DNA from: Ligustrum vulgare
Lineage: Eukaryota; Streptophyta; Magnoliopsida; Lamiales; Oleaceae
DNA length: 64,000 nt
Direction: 5' to 3'
NCBI GenBank assembly: GCA_963555705.1
Contig: OY743169.1
Location: 46,302,124 to 46,366,123, forward strand
Shown here: in pieces, positions 1 to 11,200 of the stretch
Layout of the letters: every line of letters begins with the position of its first letter
How positions within the stretch are numbered: position 1 is the first letter of the stretch
Made by a program: the position numbers and the translations under genes
Notes under the pieces: generated by a model
Database searches by the model: none
What the model was told of the DNA's origin: nothing
Seen by the model: the letters and a program-made list of their open reading frames with translations, nothing else

Positions 1-1941
1 TATTGTCAAATAACAATTATTGTTGATAAAAATTTCAAATTAACAACTAGAGTCTTAATTGATTCTGGAGCTGATCAAAATTGTATCCGTGAAGGTTTAA
101 TTCCTAAAAAATACTTTGAAAAAAATATTAAACGTCTATATAGAGCTAGTGGGAAAAAATTAAACATTCAATATAAACTCTCAAAAGCTCATGTTTGTAA
201 TTCAAATATTTGTTTTAAAAATATTTTTTATTTGGTTAAGGATCTTGATAAAGAAGTCATTCTTAGTACTCTCTTCATTGTTCAAATTTATCATTTTCAA
301 GCTAATGAAAAAGGTCTTAAAACAAATGTTTTTGGACAAGATTTATTTTTCAAGTTTACAAATCCTCCTTCTTTTAGGGATGTTAATGATAAAAAACAAG
401 CATCAATTTCTCAAATTATTAACAATATTAATTTCAAAAAACTACATGTTTAGTTTCTTAAAGAAGAAATCAAATTTCAACGAATAAATGATCAACTTCA
501 AAATTCTTCAAATAAAGAAAAAAATTCTCAATTCCTTCAAAAGTTTGAAACGGAAGTATGTTCTACTATTCCTAATGCATTTTGGAATAGAAGGAAACAT
601 ATTGTTTCTCTTCCATATAATTCTAATTTTCATGAATCAAAAATTCCCACTAAATCAAGACCTATTCAAATGAATAAGGAACTCCTTGACTATTTTACAG
701 AAGAAATCCATGATTTACTTTCAAAAGGACTCATTCATCCTAGTAAATCTCCCTGGAGTTGTTCTGTGTTTTATGTGCTTAATCAAGAATAAATAGAACG
801 TGGTGCTCCAAAGCTTGTAATAAATTATAAGCCTCTTAATTATGCTCTTCAGTGGATAAGATATCCAGTTCCTCAAAAGAAAGATCTCCTCAATCATCTT
901 CTTAAAGCCGTCATCTTCTCCAAATTTGATATGAAATCTACCTTTTGGCAAATTCAAATCAAAGAAGAAGATAGATACAAAACCGCATTTAACGTTCCGT
1001 TTGGCCAATATGAATGGAATGTTATGTCGTTTGGTCTCAAAAATGCTCTCTGAATTTCAAAAAATCATGAATGAAATTTTTAATCCTTTTCAAAATTTTA
1101 TCATTGTTTATATTGATGATGTTCTTCTTTATTATGAAAGTTTAGAACAACATTTCAAACATTTAAATACATTTTTCAATATTTTCAAAATTAATGGTTT
1201 AGCAGTTTCTGCAAAAAAAAAAAAATGTTTTATGTCAAACAAGTATTTGTTTTCTTGGACATACGATTTTTCAAGGAACCATTACACAAATTCAAAGAAG
1301 TTTAGATTTTACTGACAAATTTTCAGATCAAATTATTGACAAGACAAGTCTTCAAAGATTTCTTGGGTGTGTTAGTTACGTATCTGACTTTATTTAAAAT
1401 ATCAGAATACTGTGTGCCCCTCTTTTCAAAAGGCTTCAGGCTTCAAAATAATCCGAAACCATGGGGTCCTGAGTGCACCTTAGCCGTTCAAAGGGTCAAA
1501 AGTGATGTCAAAAGCATCCCATGTCTATCCATTATTGATCTAGATGCAAATCTTATCATTGAGACAGATGCGTCAGACATAGAGTTTGGTGGAGTCCAAA
1601 AGCAGATTCCAAAAGGGTCAAATCAAGAACAGCTGTTCCGTTACTATTCTGGTGTTCGGACTGGTCCTCAAAATAATTATTCAATGGTCAAAAAGGAAAT
1701 TATTTCAATTGTCCTTTGTGTTTCAAAATTTCAAGATGATTTAATCAATAAATCATTTATTTTAAAAACTGATTATAAAGCATCCAAGGAAGTTTTACAA
1801 AAAGATGTCAAAAATCTAGTTTCGAAACATATATTTGCAGAGATGGCAAGCTATTTTGTCATGTTTTGATTTCAAAATTCTATATATACAAGATAAGAAC
1901 AACGTTTTGGCAGACTTCCTCACTAGAGAGTTTCTCATAAA
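1..1941 (+). pseudogene. Endogenous caulimovirid copy A: protease, reverse transcriptase, RNase H remnant
   Basis: Old integrated plant pararetrovirus polyprotein, open at the left window edge. Seen in order: an aspartic protease with LIDSGAD near 56-80, a reverse transcriptase with KLVINYKPLN near 810 and YIDDVL near 1109, and RNase H starting ETDASD near 1561 and ending near the DFLTREFL motif. These motif styles, and the direct run from RNase H to a terminal DFLTREF, fit Caulimoviridae rather than gypsy elements. It is broken by in-frame stops near 451, 790 and 1051 and by at least one frameshift at about 1050, so it cannot encode a working polyprotein. Movement protein and coat protein would lie upstream, outside the window. 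The genus is not resolved; the layout recalls florendoviruses or petuviruses (inference). Confidence 0.88.
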
Positions 1942-2023
1942 GAAGAGAGAGATTTCGAGTGATAGTAAGGCTACCTCAAGAGAGTGTGCCAACATAAATT
2001 GGTACAACAAGGTCCTTGAAGAC

Positions 2024-2718
2024 ATGGCTTCCTCCATGGATAGCTCCTCAAAAAATAAAAACAAAGGCAAGAAAATTACCTTACCTTCAATCGAAAATTA
2101 TGTTCATAATATCAACAAAATCTCTTCATCTGCAAACACTCCCTCTCTTTCTACTGCAAATAACTTCTCAGTTCTTGACAAAATTTCACAAACTCCAGAT
2201 AAACCAAAACCTTCAAATTTCAAAAAAGCTGTTCAGATTGGTTCTGGAAAGCTCCCAGAAATCAATAAAAATCCTTTTTAATATTTCATAAAAACTGACT
2301 GCTATTCTGTTTTCAATATGGAACCCTCCTGGGTCGAAAATTATTCTGATTTAAATAAATGTTTATCAGATATATTCCCTCCAAATTTCCAATTCCTACC
2401 TTCGACCCTTCAAAAACCCCATTAGTTTTATGAAAAGATCCTTCTCAAAACAGGATCTGCAAAATCCTCAACATATTGACTTTTCAAAAATTTCAATCTG
2501 CAAGGTTTTGTCCTATGATGACTGGGAACAAAAACCTTGGATGGAGAATAAGATGAACCTTGCAAAAGGCGAAAATTTCTCCTCTCATTTTAACAATTTG
2601 GATTATCAAGATGTCTGGTTTAATGTCCTCTTTTTTAGGCCAGTTAGTCATTCTTGGTTTATCATTTTTCATCAAAATTGTCAAAATGTATTTCCAAAAT
2701 GGTTTCAAAACTGGTTCA
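2024..2718 (+). pseudogene. Caulimovirid copy A extra ORF, 5' part
   Basis: It follows the RNase H reading frame without an intervening stop; an internal ATG at 2024 begins MASSMDSSSKNKNKGKK, a Ser/Lys-rich start also seen in copy B (minus strand, near 23170) and in the fragment ending at 29386. It is either the tail of the polyprotein or a separate last ORF. No known domain recognised. Frames are broken after 2279. The reading is cut at 2719-2723 by the outer gypsy element (TSD AATAT) and resumes at 15867, so this ORF was the insertion target. Confidence 0.8.
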
Positions 2719-2723
2719 AATAT

Positions 2724-3546
2724 TGATGTGATCCGAAGTAGGAGACCAAAGGAGAAGTCGACCTATTGGCAATGTGACAGTGATCTACGCGGCCAAGGGC
2801 ACATTCACGGCCGTAAAAACAGTTGTTCACGGCCGTAACAGCCCCTCGGGTCAAAAGCAAGAATTCCAGGATTTTTATACTTACGGCCGTAAGACTATAA
2901 TTCACGGCCGTAACTCCGTCTCTGGTGGAATTGAAGTAATTTAGCAAATTGATACTTACGGCCGTGAGAGTTCTTGTTACGGACGTAACTCATTAACAGA
3001 GAGTCACCTACGGCCGTAAGTGACATTGTTACGGCCGTAACATCTAATTTTCCAAATTTCGCGTTTTTTTAATTTAATTCCGCTTTTAATTATTTACTTC
3101 TATGTTTTGGGCCCAATTAGCGGCTAACCCTAGTTAGGTCAGTTTTTACATTATATTGCTTTGTTTTCATTATGAAACAACAACTTTGATATTATTGAAT
3201 GAATGTGAGAATTTTCTCTCTCGAAAAGGAGGATTCCTTTTTCTTGTTCTTGAAAAACAATTCATAGAACTTATCAAATATTTTCTTGAATATTTGTGGC
3301 GTTCCAATCAGAAACTTATCAAGGAGTTTGGCATCCCTTGTAGCGTTTCGAAAACCTCGGTTCTTCAATCCGCATCGTCAATTTATTGCGTCGTGATTGT
3401 TGGGTCCAGGTCCTATCGTCAATTTTATCTTTTCCAGTATTTTAATTATTGTGTTCTTGTGTTTCTTGGCTGAATCTGGATCTTTCCTATCTTTGTTTCG
3501 TTTAATTCCGCGTGTTCGTTGTGACCCCCTTCCCGGGTTCACATCA
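2724..3546 (+). repeat. 5' LTR of outer gypsy element (823 bp)
   Basis: It matches the 3' LTR at 14963-15866 except for point changes and the absence of about 81 bp, lost between GATCTACGCG and GCCAAGGGCAC near 2792. It carries eight ACGGCCGT-type palindromes (starts 2807, 2829, 2883, 2904, 2958, 2979, 3010, 3031) in four pairs. The 105-codon open stretch at 3156-3473 is probably non-coding LTR sequence. Confidence 0.92.
2807..3038. promoter_or_regulatory. Array of paired ACGGCCGT palindromes in outer 5' LTR
   Basis: Four pairs. Within-pair start-to-start spacing is 22, 21, 21 and 21 bp; pair-to-pair spacing is 76, 75 and 52 bp. Many copies extend to TTACGGCCGTAA. The sixth copy has one change (GGACGT). 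Position in the LTR upstream of the presumed promoter suggests enhancer-like or silencing-target sites, which is inference. Confidence 0.6.
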
Positions 3547-3548
3547 TC

Positions 3549-3560
3549 AGGTATCAGAGC
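3549..3560 (+). other. Primer-binding site, initiator-Met tRNA type (outer element)
   Basis: Reads aGGTATCAGAGC two bases after the LTR end, against the usual TGGTATCAGAGC, so the first base differs. This fits minus-strand priming by initiator Met tRNA. Confidence 0.85.
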
Positions 3561-3957
3561 TTGGATCTAGATTCAGTTCTTGATTTTCTTGTTCGTCGTT
3601 CCAGTAAATTTTTTTTTCTTTGTTTGATTCATATAAAATTCCAAAAAAAAAAAAAAAAAAAATCAAACTTGTTTATCTTAGTCAATTCTTATCCAAATCT
3701 AATTCCGTTTTTTCCGCCATATTCGTAGTCAAATTGTCTAGTAGTTTAAAAAAAAAATCGAAAATTTCATTATTTTCCCGAATATTTTGAATTTGTCTCA
3801 ATTTCCAAATTTTCCTGTTCTTACTCGTGTCTTATCGTGTCCTACCCTTACTTGAGTTCTTAGACTGTTTTGAAGTGCTTGGAAGGGGGATTTTGAGTGA
3901 TACACGAGCGATATATTTTTGCGAGGTATATACTACTTATTTCTGTGAAGACTAATA
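3561..3957 (+). other. Leader of outer gypsy element
   Basis: Untranslated leader with an A-run near 3643-3661. It holds GAGTGATACACGAGCG at 3895-3910, 47 bases before the gag ATG. The identical 16-mer occurs in the leaders of the two related elements (6158-6173; complement at 37329-37344). No gene seen. Confidence 0.6.
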
Positions 3958-4679
3958 ATGTCTAGCAGACGGGATTCATCATCTTCATCAGTTGGTGACA
4001 ACCAGGGAATTTACAGAAGGGAGCCAGCAGCTTCATCAACGAGCCACAACAAACGACCGGAAGGTATGAATAGGGTGAATAAAAATGTTGTAGGTGTGAT
4101 GGAGACTTTACATGAGCAATTTGAGAAGTTGATGACTAGGATGGATATGCAGGAAGAAACTATTAATAAGTTACGTAGGGAACAAACTCATGTGGGTCCT
4201 AGAGCTAGGAGGGAAGACCGGAGAGATCATAGGGGGAGACATAATCAAAGGGTTGGATATGGGTTTGATGATGAAGAGTTTGCGAGTGAAGGAAGTAGTG
4301 TCCAATCATCTGTGGCTAGTGTAAGGAGGAGAAGGGGTAGAGGAGATAGGGATGAAAGGGCGAATAATAGAAGAGATCGTGGTGATCGGGATGAGATAGA
4401 TGATAATCTAGGTAAAATAAAAATATCTATTCCACCTTTTCATAGGAGGAGTGATCCGGAGGCTTACCTAGATTGAGAGAAGAAGGTAGAGTTGATGTTT
4501 GATTGCCACAATTATTCTGAAGGAAAGAAGGTGAAGTTAGCGGTTGTTGAGTTCGTCGATTATGCCATTAATTGGTGGGATCAGTTGGTGAAGGATCGAA
4601 GGAGGAATGGTGAAGGGCCGGTGGATACATGGCGTGAGATGAAAATCATCATGAGGAAGAGGTTTGTCCCAAGCCACTA
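3958..4679 (+). pseudogene. gag: gag N-terminal part of outer gypsy element
   Basis: The ATG at 3958 opens a charged, Arg-rich N-terminus followed by the retrotransposon gag core ([20 protein letters not shown] at about 4531-4590). An in-frame TGA at 4474-4476 replaces the Trp expected from the EWEK motif of the inner element, a probable G-to-A change. The frame then stays open to 4679, where the inner gypsy element inserted (TSD CACTA). It resumes at 11856. Confidence 0.85.
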
Positions 4680-4918
4680 TGATGAGTTCCGGAGTGGCTC
4701 GAAGAACATTGACCCGTTGCACGTGCCCGTAGGACCAATAACGAGACAAAGAGCCAAAAGAATCAAGCAGGCAATGCAAGGATTCATGCAAGCGTGGATG
4801 GACGAGTGCTCTAGTGCAAAGACTTCATTTACATTGCATAACAATGTGGAAGAGGAGCCAAAGTTATTGCAATACATTGGGATCAAGGAAGAACAAGGAA
4901 TTGGGCAGCAATGGAATC

Positions 4919-5170
4919 ACGGCCGTAAAGCCTGATATTACGGACGTAACGGATTCACGGCCGTAAAGCCAAAATTACGGCCGTAACACTACAATGGCGA
5001 AATTATGCAGAAGAGGACTTACGGCCGTAACCCACGGCCGTAAAAAGTTTAGTAGTTTTAATTCAGAATATTGATTACGACCGTAAGGGTCATTTTCACG
5101 GCCGTAACATATGTTGTCAATTTTTAATCCGTAGCGTGATTACGGCCGTAAAGGTCGTTTTCACGGCCGT
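4919..5170. promoter_or_regulatory. Array of ACGGCCGT palindromes in inner 5' LTR
   Basis: Starts at 4919/4940, 4957/4977, 5021/5034, 5077/5098 and 5142/5163. Four of five pairs have 20-21 bp spacing and one has 13. Two copies differ by one base (4940, 5077), and both are perfect in the 3' LTR. The array lies just upstream of the TATA-like box at 5266. Confidence 0.6.
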
Positions 5171-5265
5171 AAGCTAGGTTCCGAATTTTAAGTTAATGTT
5201 AGCGTTTTTAGCTTTGTAGTCTAGGTTGAATTCTAGTTTATTTTTAGTTGCTTTATTTTCTTTGC

Positions 5266-5277
5266 CTATATATATGG
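5266..5277 (+). promoter_or_regulatory. TATA-like box of inner LTR
   Basis: CTATATATATGG, repeated at 11531-11542 in the 3' LTR, is the most plausible core promoter of the element. The transcription start is not determinable here. Confidence 0.5.
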
Positions 5278-5587
5278 CTTTATTTAGCATTGTAAAACAC
5301 AACTTTATTCTTGAGATTAATGATATTGAAGGTGAGATATTCCCTTATAATTTCTTCGTGTTCTCGTCGAACAAATTAAACTTATCAAAGGATTTGACAA
5401 CCTTTGTGGCGTTCCCCCTTTGTGGTTCTTATCTCCGCATCGTAACGGGTTTTGGGTTTAATATACCCATAGTTCTGGCGTCGTGAGGTCGGGGTTGCAT
5501 TGTTACCGTCTACTATCTTGGATTTTAGAGCTTTCCGGCGTTTAATTCCGCGTGTTCTTGGTGATCCCCATAACGGATCACATCATC

Positions 5588-5599
5588 TGGTATCAGAGC
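5588..5599 (+). other. Primer-binding site, initiator-Met tRNA (inner element)
   Basis: Exact TGGTATCAGAGC two bases after the 5' LTR, complementary to the 3' end of initiator Met tRNA. Confidence 0.93.
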
Positions 5600-6235
5600 C
5601 TGTCTCTAAATCCAATTATTTAGTATTCCAGTTATTTTTCTTTTATTTCCAGTTATTAATCATTCAAAAAAAAAAAAAAAATTCCATTCCAATTCGTGTT
5701 TCTTGAAATTTCTCCAGAAAATTCAAGATTTGCCAATTTCTGTTTTTCTTGTTCTTGATTATTCTTGTTGAATAGGATATTATTAAAAAAAAAAATCCGA
5801 GAATTACAAAAAAAAAAAAAAAAAAAAGAAGAAGAAAAGATAGTTATTGATTTGGACAAGAAATCAAGAAAATAATCTTGGGCAAATCTTTCCAACAAAT
5901 CCTTGTTTCCATAAAATTCTTTATTCTTGTTTCCATAAAACTTCTTCTTGCAATAGAATTCTTGTTTCCATAATTTCTTTCTTAAATTTCCTAATTCCAA
6001 TATTTTCCATCAACTTTCCTTATTTACACTTTGGGGTTTATTCCACAAAGACCAAATACGTGACTAGTTTGGTGGGTTCTTTGAGAACGTGGGAAAAAAA
6101 GGGAATAGAGAGGAAAAAGGCAGAGTGGTGAGAATAATAGAGGGAAAAAGCCAAATTGAGTGATACACGAGCGATAAAACACGTGAGGATCTTTATTTAA
6201 TATTTTTTTTTCTCTTTTCTTTATTACTACTAACC
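5600..6235 (+). other. Leader of inner gypsy element
   Basis: Non-coding leader with A-runs near 5666-5681 and 5810-5827. The shared 16-mer GAGTGATACACGAGCG is at 6158-6173, 62 bases before the ATG at 6236. Candidate packaging or dimerisation region by position only. Confidence 0.6.
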
Positions 6236-9200
6236 ATGTCACAGAAGGAAGTTTCGTCAACGGAAAAGGATCTTCAAGATTTCAAAATGCTTGCAATGGT
6301 GGAGGAACGTTTTGCAAAATTTGAGGCGAGGTTGGATGCCAAGTTGGAAGCAAAATTTGGTCAACAATCCGGCGTGAATGTGGAAAGGGATAATAATCCG
6401 GGGGAGACACGAGGTGCGGGAAATGTTCAACCACGTCAGGAACAACCGCGCAATTTTCCTAATTTACGGAGACCACTAAGGTATGACTTCAACCCACAAT
6501 TTAGAGCTAGGACTGAACGTGTTGAGGTTGTTGATAGTGATGAGGATAGTGGTGATTTATCTATTACTAGTGTTGGTAGGAGACGAGATCGGGGAGAAAG
6601 ACGTGATAGGGGATATAGGCGTGATCGTAGGGATGATGTCGATGGACATGTTGGAAACATTAAAATGTCCATTCCCTCGTTTCAAGGTAAAAGTAGTCCG
6701 GACGTTTATTTTGAATGGGAAAAGAGGGTAGAATTAATTTTTGATTGTCATAATTATTCTGAAGCTAAAAAGGTTAAATTGGCAGTCGTAGAATTTACTG
6801 ATTATGCTATAGTATGGTGGGATCAATTGGTAACTAGTAAAAGGAGAAATGGGGAGAGGCCTATTGAAACTTGGGATGAGTTGAAGGCCCTTATGAGAAA
6901 ACGGTTTGTGCCTGGACATTACTATAGGGATCTCTACCAAAAACTACAAACCCTTTCCCAAGGTAGTAAGAGTGTGGAGGATTACCATAGGGAGATGGAG
7001 GTTGCCATGATTAGGGAAAAAATAGAGGAAGACCCCGAGGCTACCATGGCTAGATTTTTAAATGGTCTAAATCGAGATATTGCTAATGTTATTGAATTGC
7101 AGCATTATATCGATTTGGAGGAGATGCTTCACATGGCCATGAAAGTGGAGCGACAATTAAAAAGGAAGGGAACTTCCAAATTCTCTACCAATTCCAATTC
7201 TTTTGGAAGGTCTACATGGAGTGGGACTCCTAAAAATGAAGGGATTGTGCAGAAAAATAAATTTGAGGCACCGAAGGGAAAAGTAGAGCCACCCAACAAA
7301 GGTAAAATTGCTTCTGATTCTCAAACTCCTAGGACTAGGGATATTCGTTGTTTTAAATGTTCGGGTTTAGGACATATTTCTTCACAATGTCCAAATAAAC
7401 GAATATTAGTTTTGCGTGATGGGGTATTAAGTTCGGAGGATGAGAAAGGGGGAGAAGTGGAGGATGAGTATAAGGATATGCCAGCTATAGAGGATGTTAG
7501 TGAAAATGATGATGCGGACTATGCAGTAGCTAAATCCCTTGTCACTAGGAGAGCCCTTAGTACTCAATTTAAGGTGGAAGAGTCGGGTGAGCAGCGAGAA
7601 AATATATTTCATACTAGGTGTTTTGTGAATAACAAAGTGTGTAGTTTGATAATAGATGGGGGTAGTTGTGCGAACGTTGCTAACACTAATTTAGTAGAGA
7701 AATTGTGCCTACCTATGCTAAAACACCCTAGGCCATATAAGCTACAGTGGTTAAATGAATCGGGCGAGATTAAGGTAAATAAGCAGGTGGTAGTTGATTT
7801 GGCGATTGGGAAGTATGAAGATAGCGTGGTTTGTGATGTGGTACCCATGCATGCGGGGCACATCTTGTTGGGCAGGCCATGGCAATTCGATAGGAAGGTT
7901 ATTCATGATGGATTTAAAAATAGGTATACCTTCACTAAGGACGGGAAAAATGTCAAACTAATGCCTTTGTCACCTCAACAGGTATATGAAGACCAATTGA
8001 AATTAAAAAGTGAGGAAGAGAGAAAGAGGGTCGGGACCACGATCCCGGAAAAAGGAGAGTTGAGTGAACCGAAGAGGGTCGGGACCACGATCCCGGAAAA
8101 AGGAGAGTTGTGTGAAAAACCGAGAGTTGGGACCACGATCCCAGAAAAAGGAGAGGGTGTGAAGAGTGCCAGTAAAAGAGAGAAAACAAAGGTAAGCTTC
8201 TACGCAAAACAGAGTGATATCACCAAAGCTATTTCTACAAATAAACCTGTGATTTTACTAATGTACAAGGAATCTCTCCTTGTGCTTGATGAAGCTAACC
8301 ACTCCCTCCCCAGTTTAGCTATGTCTCTTTTGCAGGAATTTGCAGATTTATTTCCCGAGGATATTCCTAGTGGGCTACCGCCAATTCGAGGGATTGAACA
8401 CCAGATTGACTTCGTGCCAGGAGCGGTCATTCCAAACAGGCCAGCTTATAGGAGCAATCCAGAAGAGACCAAGGAGCTACAAAAGCAGGTTGAAGAGCTG
8501 CTGAAAAAGGGCTATGTTCGAGAAAGCATGAGCCCATGTGCAGTACCAGTTCTGTTGGTACCCAAAAAGGATGGGACTTGGAGGATGTGCGTGGACTGTA
8601 GGGCAGTCAACAATATTACGGTAAAGTATCGCCATCCCATACCTAGACTTGATGACATGCTTGATGAACTTTATGGTGCTAGTATTTTTAGTAAAATAGA
8701 CCTTAAGAGTGGTTATCACCAAATTCGTATGAAAGAAGGTGATGAATGGAAAACCGCCTTCAAAACCAAATATGGTTTATATGAATGGATGGTTATGCCG
8801 TTCGGCCTCTCAAATGCACCTAGCACTTTTATGAGATTAATGAATCATGTCTTGCGTGCTTACATTGGTAAATTTGTCATGGTATACTTTGATGACATTT
8901 TGGTATATAGTAAGAACTTAGGTGATCACATTGAACATTTAAGATCTGTTTTGGAAGTTTTAAAAGCTGAAAAACTATATGCTAATTTTAAAAAGTGTAC
9001 TTTTTGCATGGAAAAGGTAATTTTTCTTGGCTTTGTCGTTAGTTCTAATGGTGTTGAGGTAGATGAGGAGAAAATTCGTGCTATTAAAGAATGGCCAACT
9101 CCCAAAAGTATTACAGAGGTTAGGAGCTTCCACGGGTTGGCTGGGTTTTATAGGAGGTTTGTTAAAGATTTTAGCACACTTGCAGCACCACTAACAGAAA

Positions 9201-11200
9201 TAGTCAAGAAAAGTGTAGGATTCCATTGGGGGGAAGCACAAGAAAATGCTTTTAAAATGCTTAAGGATAGGTTATGTTCTGCACCGGTTTTAGCTTTACC
9301 TAACTTTAACCAAACCTTTGAGATTGAATGTGATGCATCAGGAATAGGTATTGGAGCTGTTCTTATGCAGGAAAAAAGACCGATTGCATTTTTCAGTGAA
9401 AAGCTGAGTGGGGCAGTCTTGAATTATCCTACCTACGACAAGGAGCTTTATGCTCTTGTTCGTGCCTTGGAAACATGGCAGCACTATCTGTGGCCAAAGG
9501 AATTCGTTATACACACTGACCACGAGTCACTGAAACACCTCAAGGGACAAGGTAAACTAAACAAACGACACGCCCGTTGGATAGAATTCATTGAGACCTT
9601 TCCATATGTCATTCGCTATAAGCAAGGTAAGGAGAATGTGGTAGCAGATGCCCTTTCTCGCAGGTATGTTCTCTTAACTTCTTTAAATGCGAAGTTGCTT
9701 GGGTTCGAGTATATAAAAGGTATATATGTTAATGACCCTGATTTTTCTACCATTTATGCTTCATGTGAAAAAGGTGCAATTGATAAATTTTATAGGCATG
9801 AAGGCTATTTGTTTATGGAAAGTAAACTTTGTGTGCCTAATTGTTCTATGCGTGAATTGCTAGTGCGTGAGGCTCATGGTGGGGGGTTAATGGGACACTT
9901 TGGTGTTCTTAAGACGTTAGAAACTTTACAAGAGCATTTTTACTGGCCTAAAATGAAAAGGGATGTTCACCATGTTTGTGGAAGATGCATAACTTGTAAA
10001 CAATCTAAGTCTAGAGTCTTACCACAAGGTTTGTATACACCTTTGCCCGTACCTAATGAACCTTGGGTAGATATATCTATGGATTTTGTGTTAGGTCTGC
10101 CTAGGACAAAAAAAGGTAAAGACTCAATATTTGTGGTGGTAGACAGGTTTAGCAAAATGGCGCATTTTATTCCTTGTAATAAAACTGATGACGCAACTAA
10201 CATAGCGGACCTATTCTTTAGGGAAGTTGTAAGACTCCATGGGATACCTAGGAGTATTGTGTCTGATAGGGATGTTAAGTTCCTAAGCTACTTTTGGAAA
10301 GTGTTGTGGGGGAAAATGGGTACTAAATTGTTATTTTCTACTACATGTCACCCACAAACTGATGGTCAAACCGAGGTAGTTAACAGGACATTAATCCAAA
10401 TTTTGCGCACTATAATAAATAAGAATCTAAAAAGTTGGGAGGAATGTTTGCCATTTTTGGAATTTGCTTATAATCGATCTGTGCATTCTACTACTTCATG
10501 TTCACCTTTTGAAGTTGTTTATGGTTTCAACCCGCTAACTCCTCTTGATTTAATTCCTTTACCTGCAGATGAACGGAGCAGTTTGGACGGGGCGAAAAAG
10601 GCAAAGTTTGTGAAAGAACTTCATGAGAAGGTGAAAGGACAAATTGAAAAGAAAAATGAGCGTTATGCGACTCATGCCAACAAAGGTAGGAGGCAAGTGA
10701 CGTTCGAGCCAGGTGATTGGGTTTGGGTGCACTTGCGAAAGGAGCGATTCCCAACCCTAAGAAAGTCTAAGTTGCAGCCAAGAGGCGATAGACCTTTTCA
10801 GATCCTTGAAAAGATAAATGAGAATGCATATAAGCTCGATCTTCCAGGTGAGTATAATGTGTCTGCTTCATTTAATGTTGCTGATCTTTCTCTGTTTGAT
10901 GCAGGTGATGATTCGAGGACGAATCCTTTTCAACAGGGAGGGGATGATGAGTTCCGGAGTGGCTCGAAGAACATTGACCCGTTGCACGTGCCCGTAGGAC
11001 CAATAACGAGACAAAGAGCCAAAAGAATCAAGCAGGCAATGCAAGGATTCATGCAAGCGTGGATGGACGAGTGCTCTAGTGCAAAGACTTCATTTACATT
11101 GCATAACAATGTGGAAGAGGAGCCAAAGTTATTGCAATACATTGGGATCAAGGAAGAACAAGAAATTGGGCAGCAATGGAATCACGGCCGTAAAGCCTGA
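6236..11200 (+). CDS. gag-pol: gag-pol polyprotein of inner gypsy retrotransposon
   Basis: A 1654-codon frame. In order: gag core near residues 145-300; one zinc knuckle [14 protein letters not shown] at about 372-385; aspartic protease with IIDGGS near 472-477; a linker holding three copies of a [10 protein letters not shown] repeat; reverse transcriptase with YFDD at 884-887; RNase H with DASGIGIGA from 1033; integrase with an HHCC-type zinc region and catalytic Asp 1283, Asp 1344 and Glu 1380 (35 residues apart, D,D35E). The C-terminus passes a GPY/F-like module ([19 protein letters not shown]) and continues from 10945 into the 3' LTR, ending with [15 protein letters not shown] and an acidic tail. 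No stop or frameshift seen. It makes particle, protease, RT and integrase for its own movement and could serve related defective copies in trans. Confidence 0.95.
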   Translation: MSQKEVSSTEKDLQDFKMLAMVEERFAKFEARLDAKLEAKFGQQSGVNVERDNNPGETRGAGNVQPRQEQPRNFPNLRRPLRYDFNPQFRARTERVEVVDSDEDSGDLSITSVGRRRDRGERRDRGYRRDRRDDVDGHVGNIKMSIPSFQGKSSPDVYFEWEKRVELIFDCHNYSEAKKVKLAVVEFTDYAIVWWDQLVTSKRRNGERPIETWDELKALMRKRFVPGHYYRDLYQKLQTLSQGSKSVEDYHREMEVAMIREKIEEDPEATMARFLNGLNRDIANVIELQHYIDLEEMLHMAMKVERQLKRKGTSKFSTNSNSFGRSTWSGTPKNEGIVQKNKFEAPKGKVEPPNKGKIASDSQTPRTRDIRCFKCSGLGHISSQCPNKRILVLRDGVLSSEDEKGGEVEDEYKDMPAIEDVSENDDADYAVAKSLVTRRALSTQFKVEESGEQRENIFHTRCFVNNKVCSLIIDGGSCANVANTNLVEKLCLPMLKHPRPYKLQWLNESGEIKVNKQVVVDLAIGKYEDSVVCDVVPMHAGHILLGRPWQFDRKVIHDGFKNRYTFTKDGKNVKLMPLSPQQVYEDQLKLKSEEERKRVGTTIPEKGELSEPKRVGTTIPEKGELCEKPRVGTTIPEKGEGVKSASKREKTKVSFYAKQSDITKAISTNKPVILLMYKESLLVLDEANHSLPSLAMSLLQEFADLFPEDIPSGLPPIRGIEHQIDFVPGAVIPNRPAYRSNPEETKELQKQVEELLKKGYVRESMSPCAVPVLLVPKKDGTWRMCVDCRAVNNITVKYRHPIPRLDDMLDELYGASIFSKIDLKSGYHQIRMKEGDEWKTAFKTKYGLYEWMVMPFGLSNAPSTFMRLMNHVLRAYIGKFVMVYFDDILVYSKNLGDHIEHLRSVLEVLKAEKLYANFKKCTFCMEKVIFLGFVVSSNGVEVDEEKIRAIKEWPTPKSITEVRSFHGLAGFYRRFVKDFSTLAAPLTEIVKKSVGFHWGEAQENAFKMLKDRLCSAPVLALPNFNQTFEIECDASGIGIGAVLMQEKRPIAFFSEKLSGAVLNYPTYDKELYALVRALETWQHYLWPKEFVIHTDHESLKHLKGQGKLNKRHARWIEFIETFPYVIRYKQGKENVVADALSRRYVLLTSLNAKLLGFEYIKGIYVNDPDFSTIYASCEKGAIDKFYRHEGYLFMESKLCVPNCSMRELLVREAHGGGLMGHFGVLKTLETLQEHFYWPKMKRDVHHVCGRCITCKQSKSRVLPQGLYTPLPVPNEPWVDISMDFVLGLPRTKKGKDSIFVVVDRFSKMAHFIPCNKTDDATNIADLFFREVVRLHGIPRSIVSDRDVKFLSYFWKVLWGKMGTKLLFSTTCHPQTDGQTEVVNRTLIQILRTIINKNLKSWEECLPFLEFAYNRSVHSTTSCSPFEVVYGFNPLTPLDLIPLPADERSSLDGAKKAKFVKELHEKVKGQIEKKNERYATHANKGRRQVTFEPGDWVWVHLRKERFPTLRKSKLQPRGDRPFQILEKINENAYKLDLPGEYNVSASFNVADLSLFDAGDDSRTNPFQQGGDDEFRSGSKNIDPLHVPVGPITRQRAKRIKQAMQGFMQAWMDECSSAKTSFTLHNNVEEEPKLLQYIGIKEEQEIGQQWNHGRKA
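10935..10944 (+). other. Polypurine tract of inner element
   Basis: AGGGAGGGGA directly before the 3' LTR start TGATGAG; the plus-strand primer site. It is also coding (polyprotein QQGGDD). Confidence 0.85.

Larger units (their letters stand above)
4680..5585 (+). repeat. 5' LTR of inner gypsy element (906 bp)
   Basis: Starts TGATGAGTTCC and ends GGATCACATCA. Contains ten ACGGCCGT-type sites between 4919 and 5170, a TATA-like CTATATATATGG at 5266-5277, and the U5-like end. Its first 256 bases also encode the C-terminal tail of the polyprotein when present as the 3' LTR. Confidence 0.95.

Noticed and set aside
2807..3038. Regularly spaced repeats resembling a CRISPR array
   Set aside because: Units are 8-12 bp palindromes with 13-bp spacers inside a plant LTR and repeated in both LTRs; no cas genes and eukaryotic context.
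3156..3473. 105-codon ORF, repeated at 15476-15793
   Set aside because: Same LTR sequence twice; no recognisable domain, and the Phe/Leu-rich translation looks like T-rich non-coding DNA.
5226..5486. 86-codon ORF, repeated at 11491-11751
   Set aside because: Lies in the promoter to U5 part of the LTR and overlaps the TATA-like box; presence in both LTRs only reflects LTR identity.
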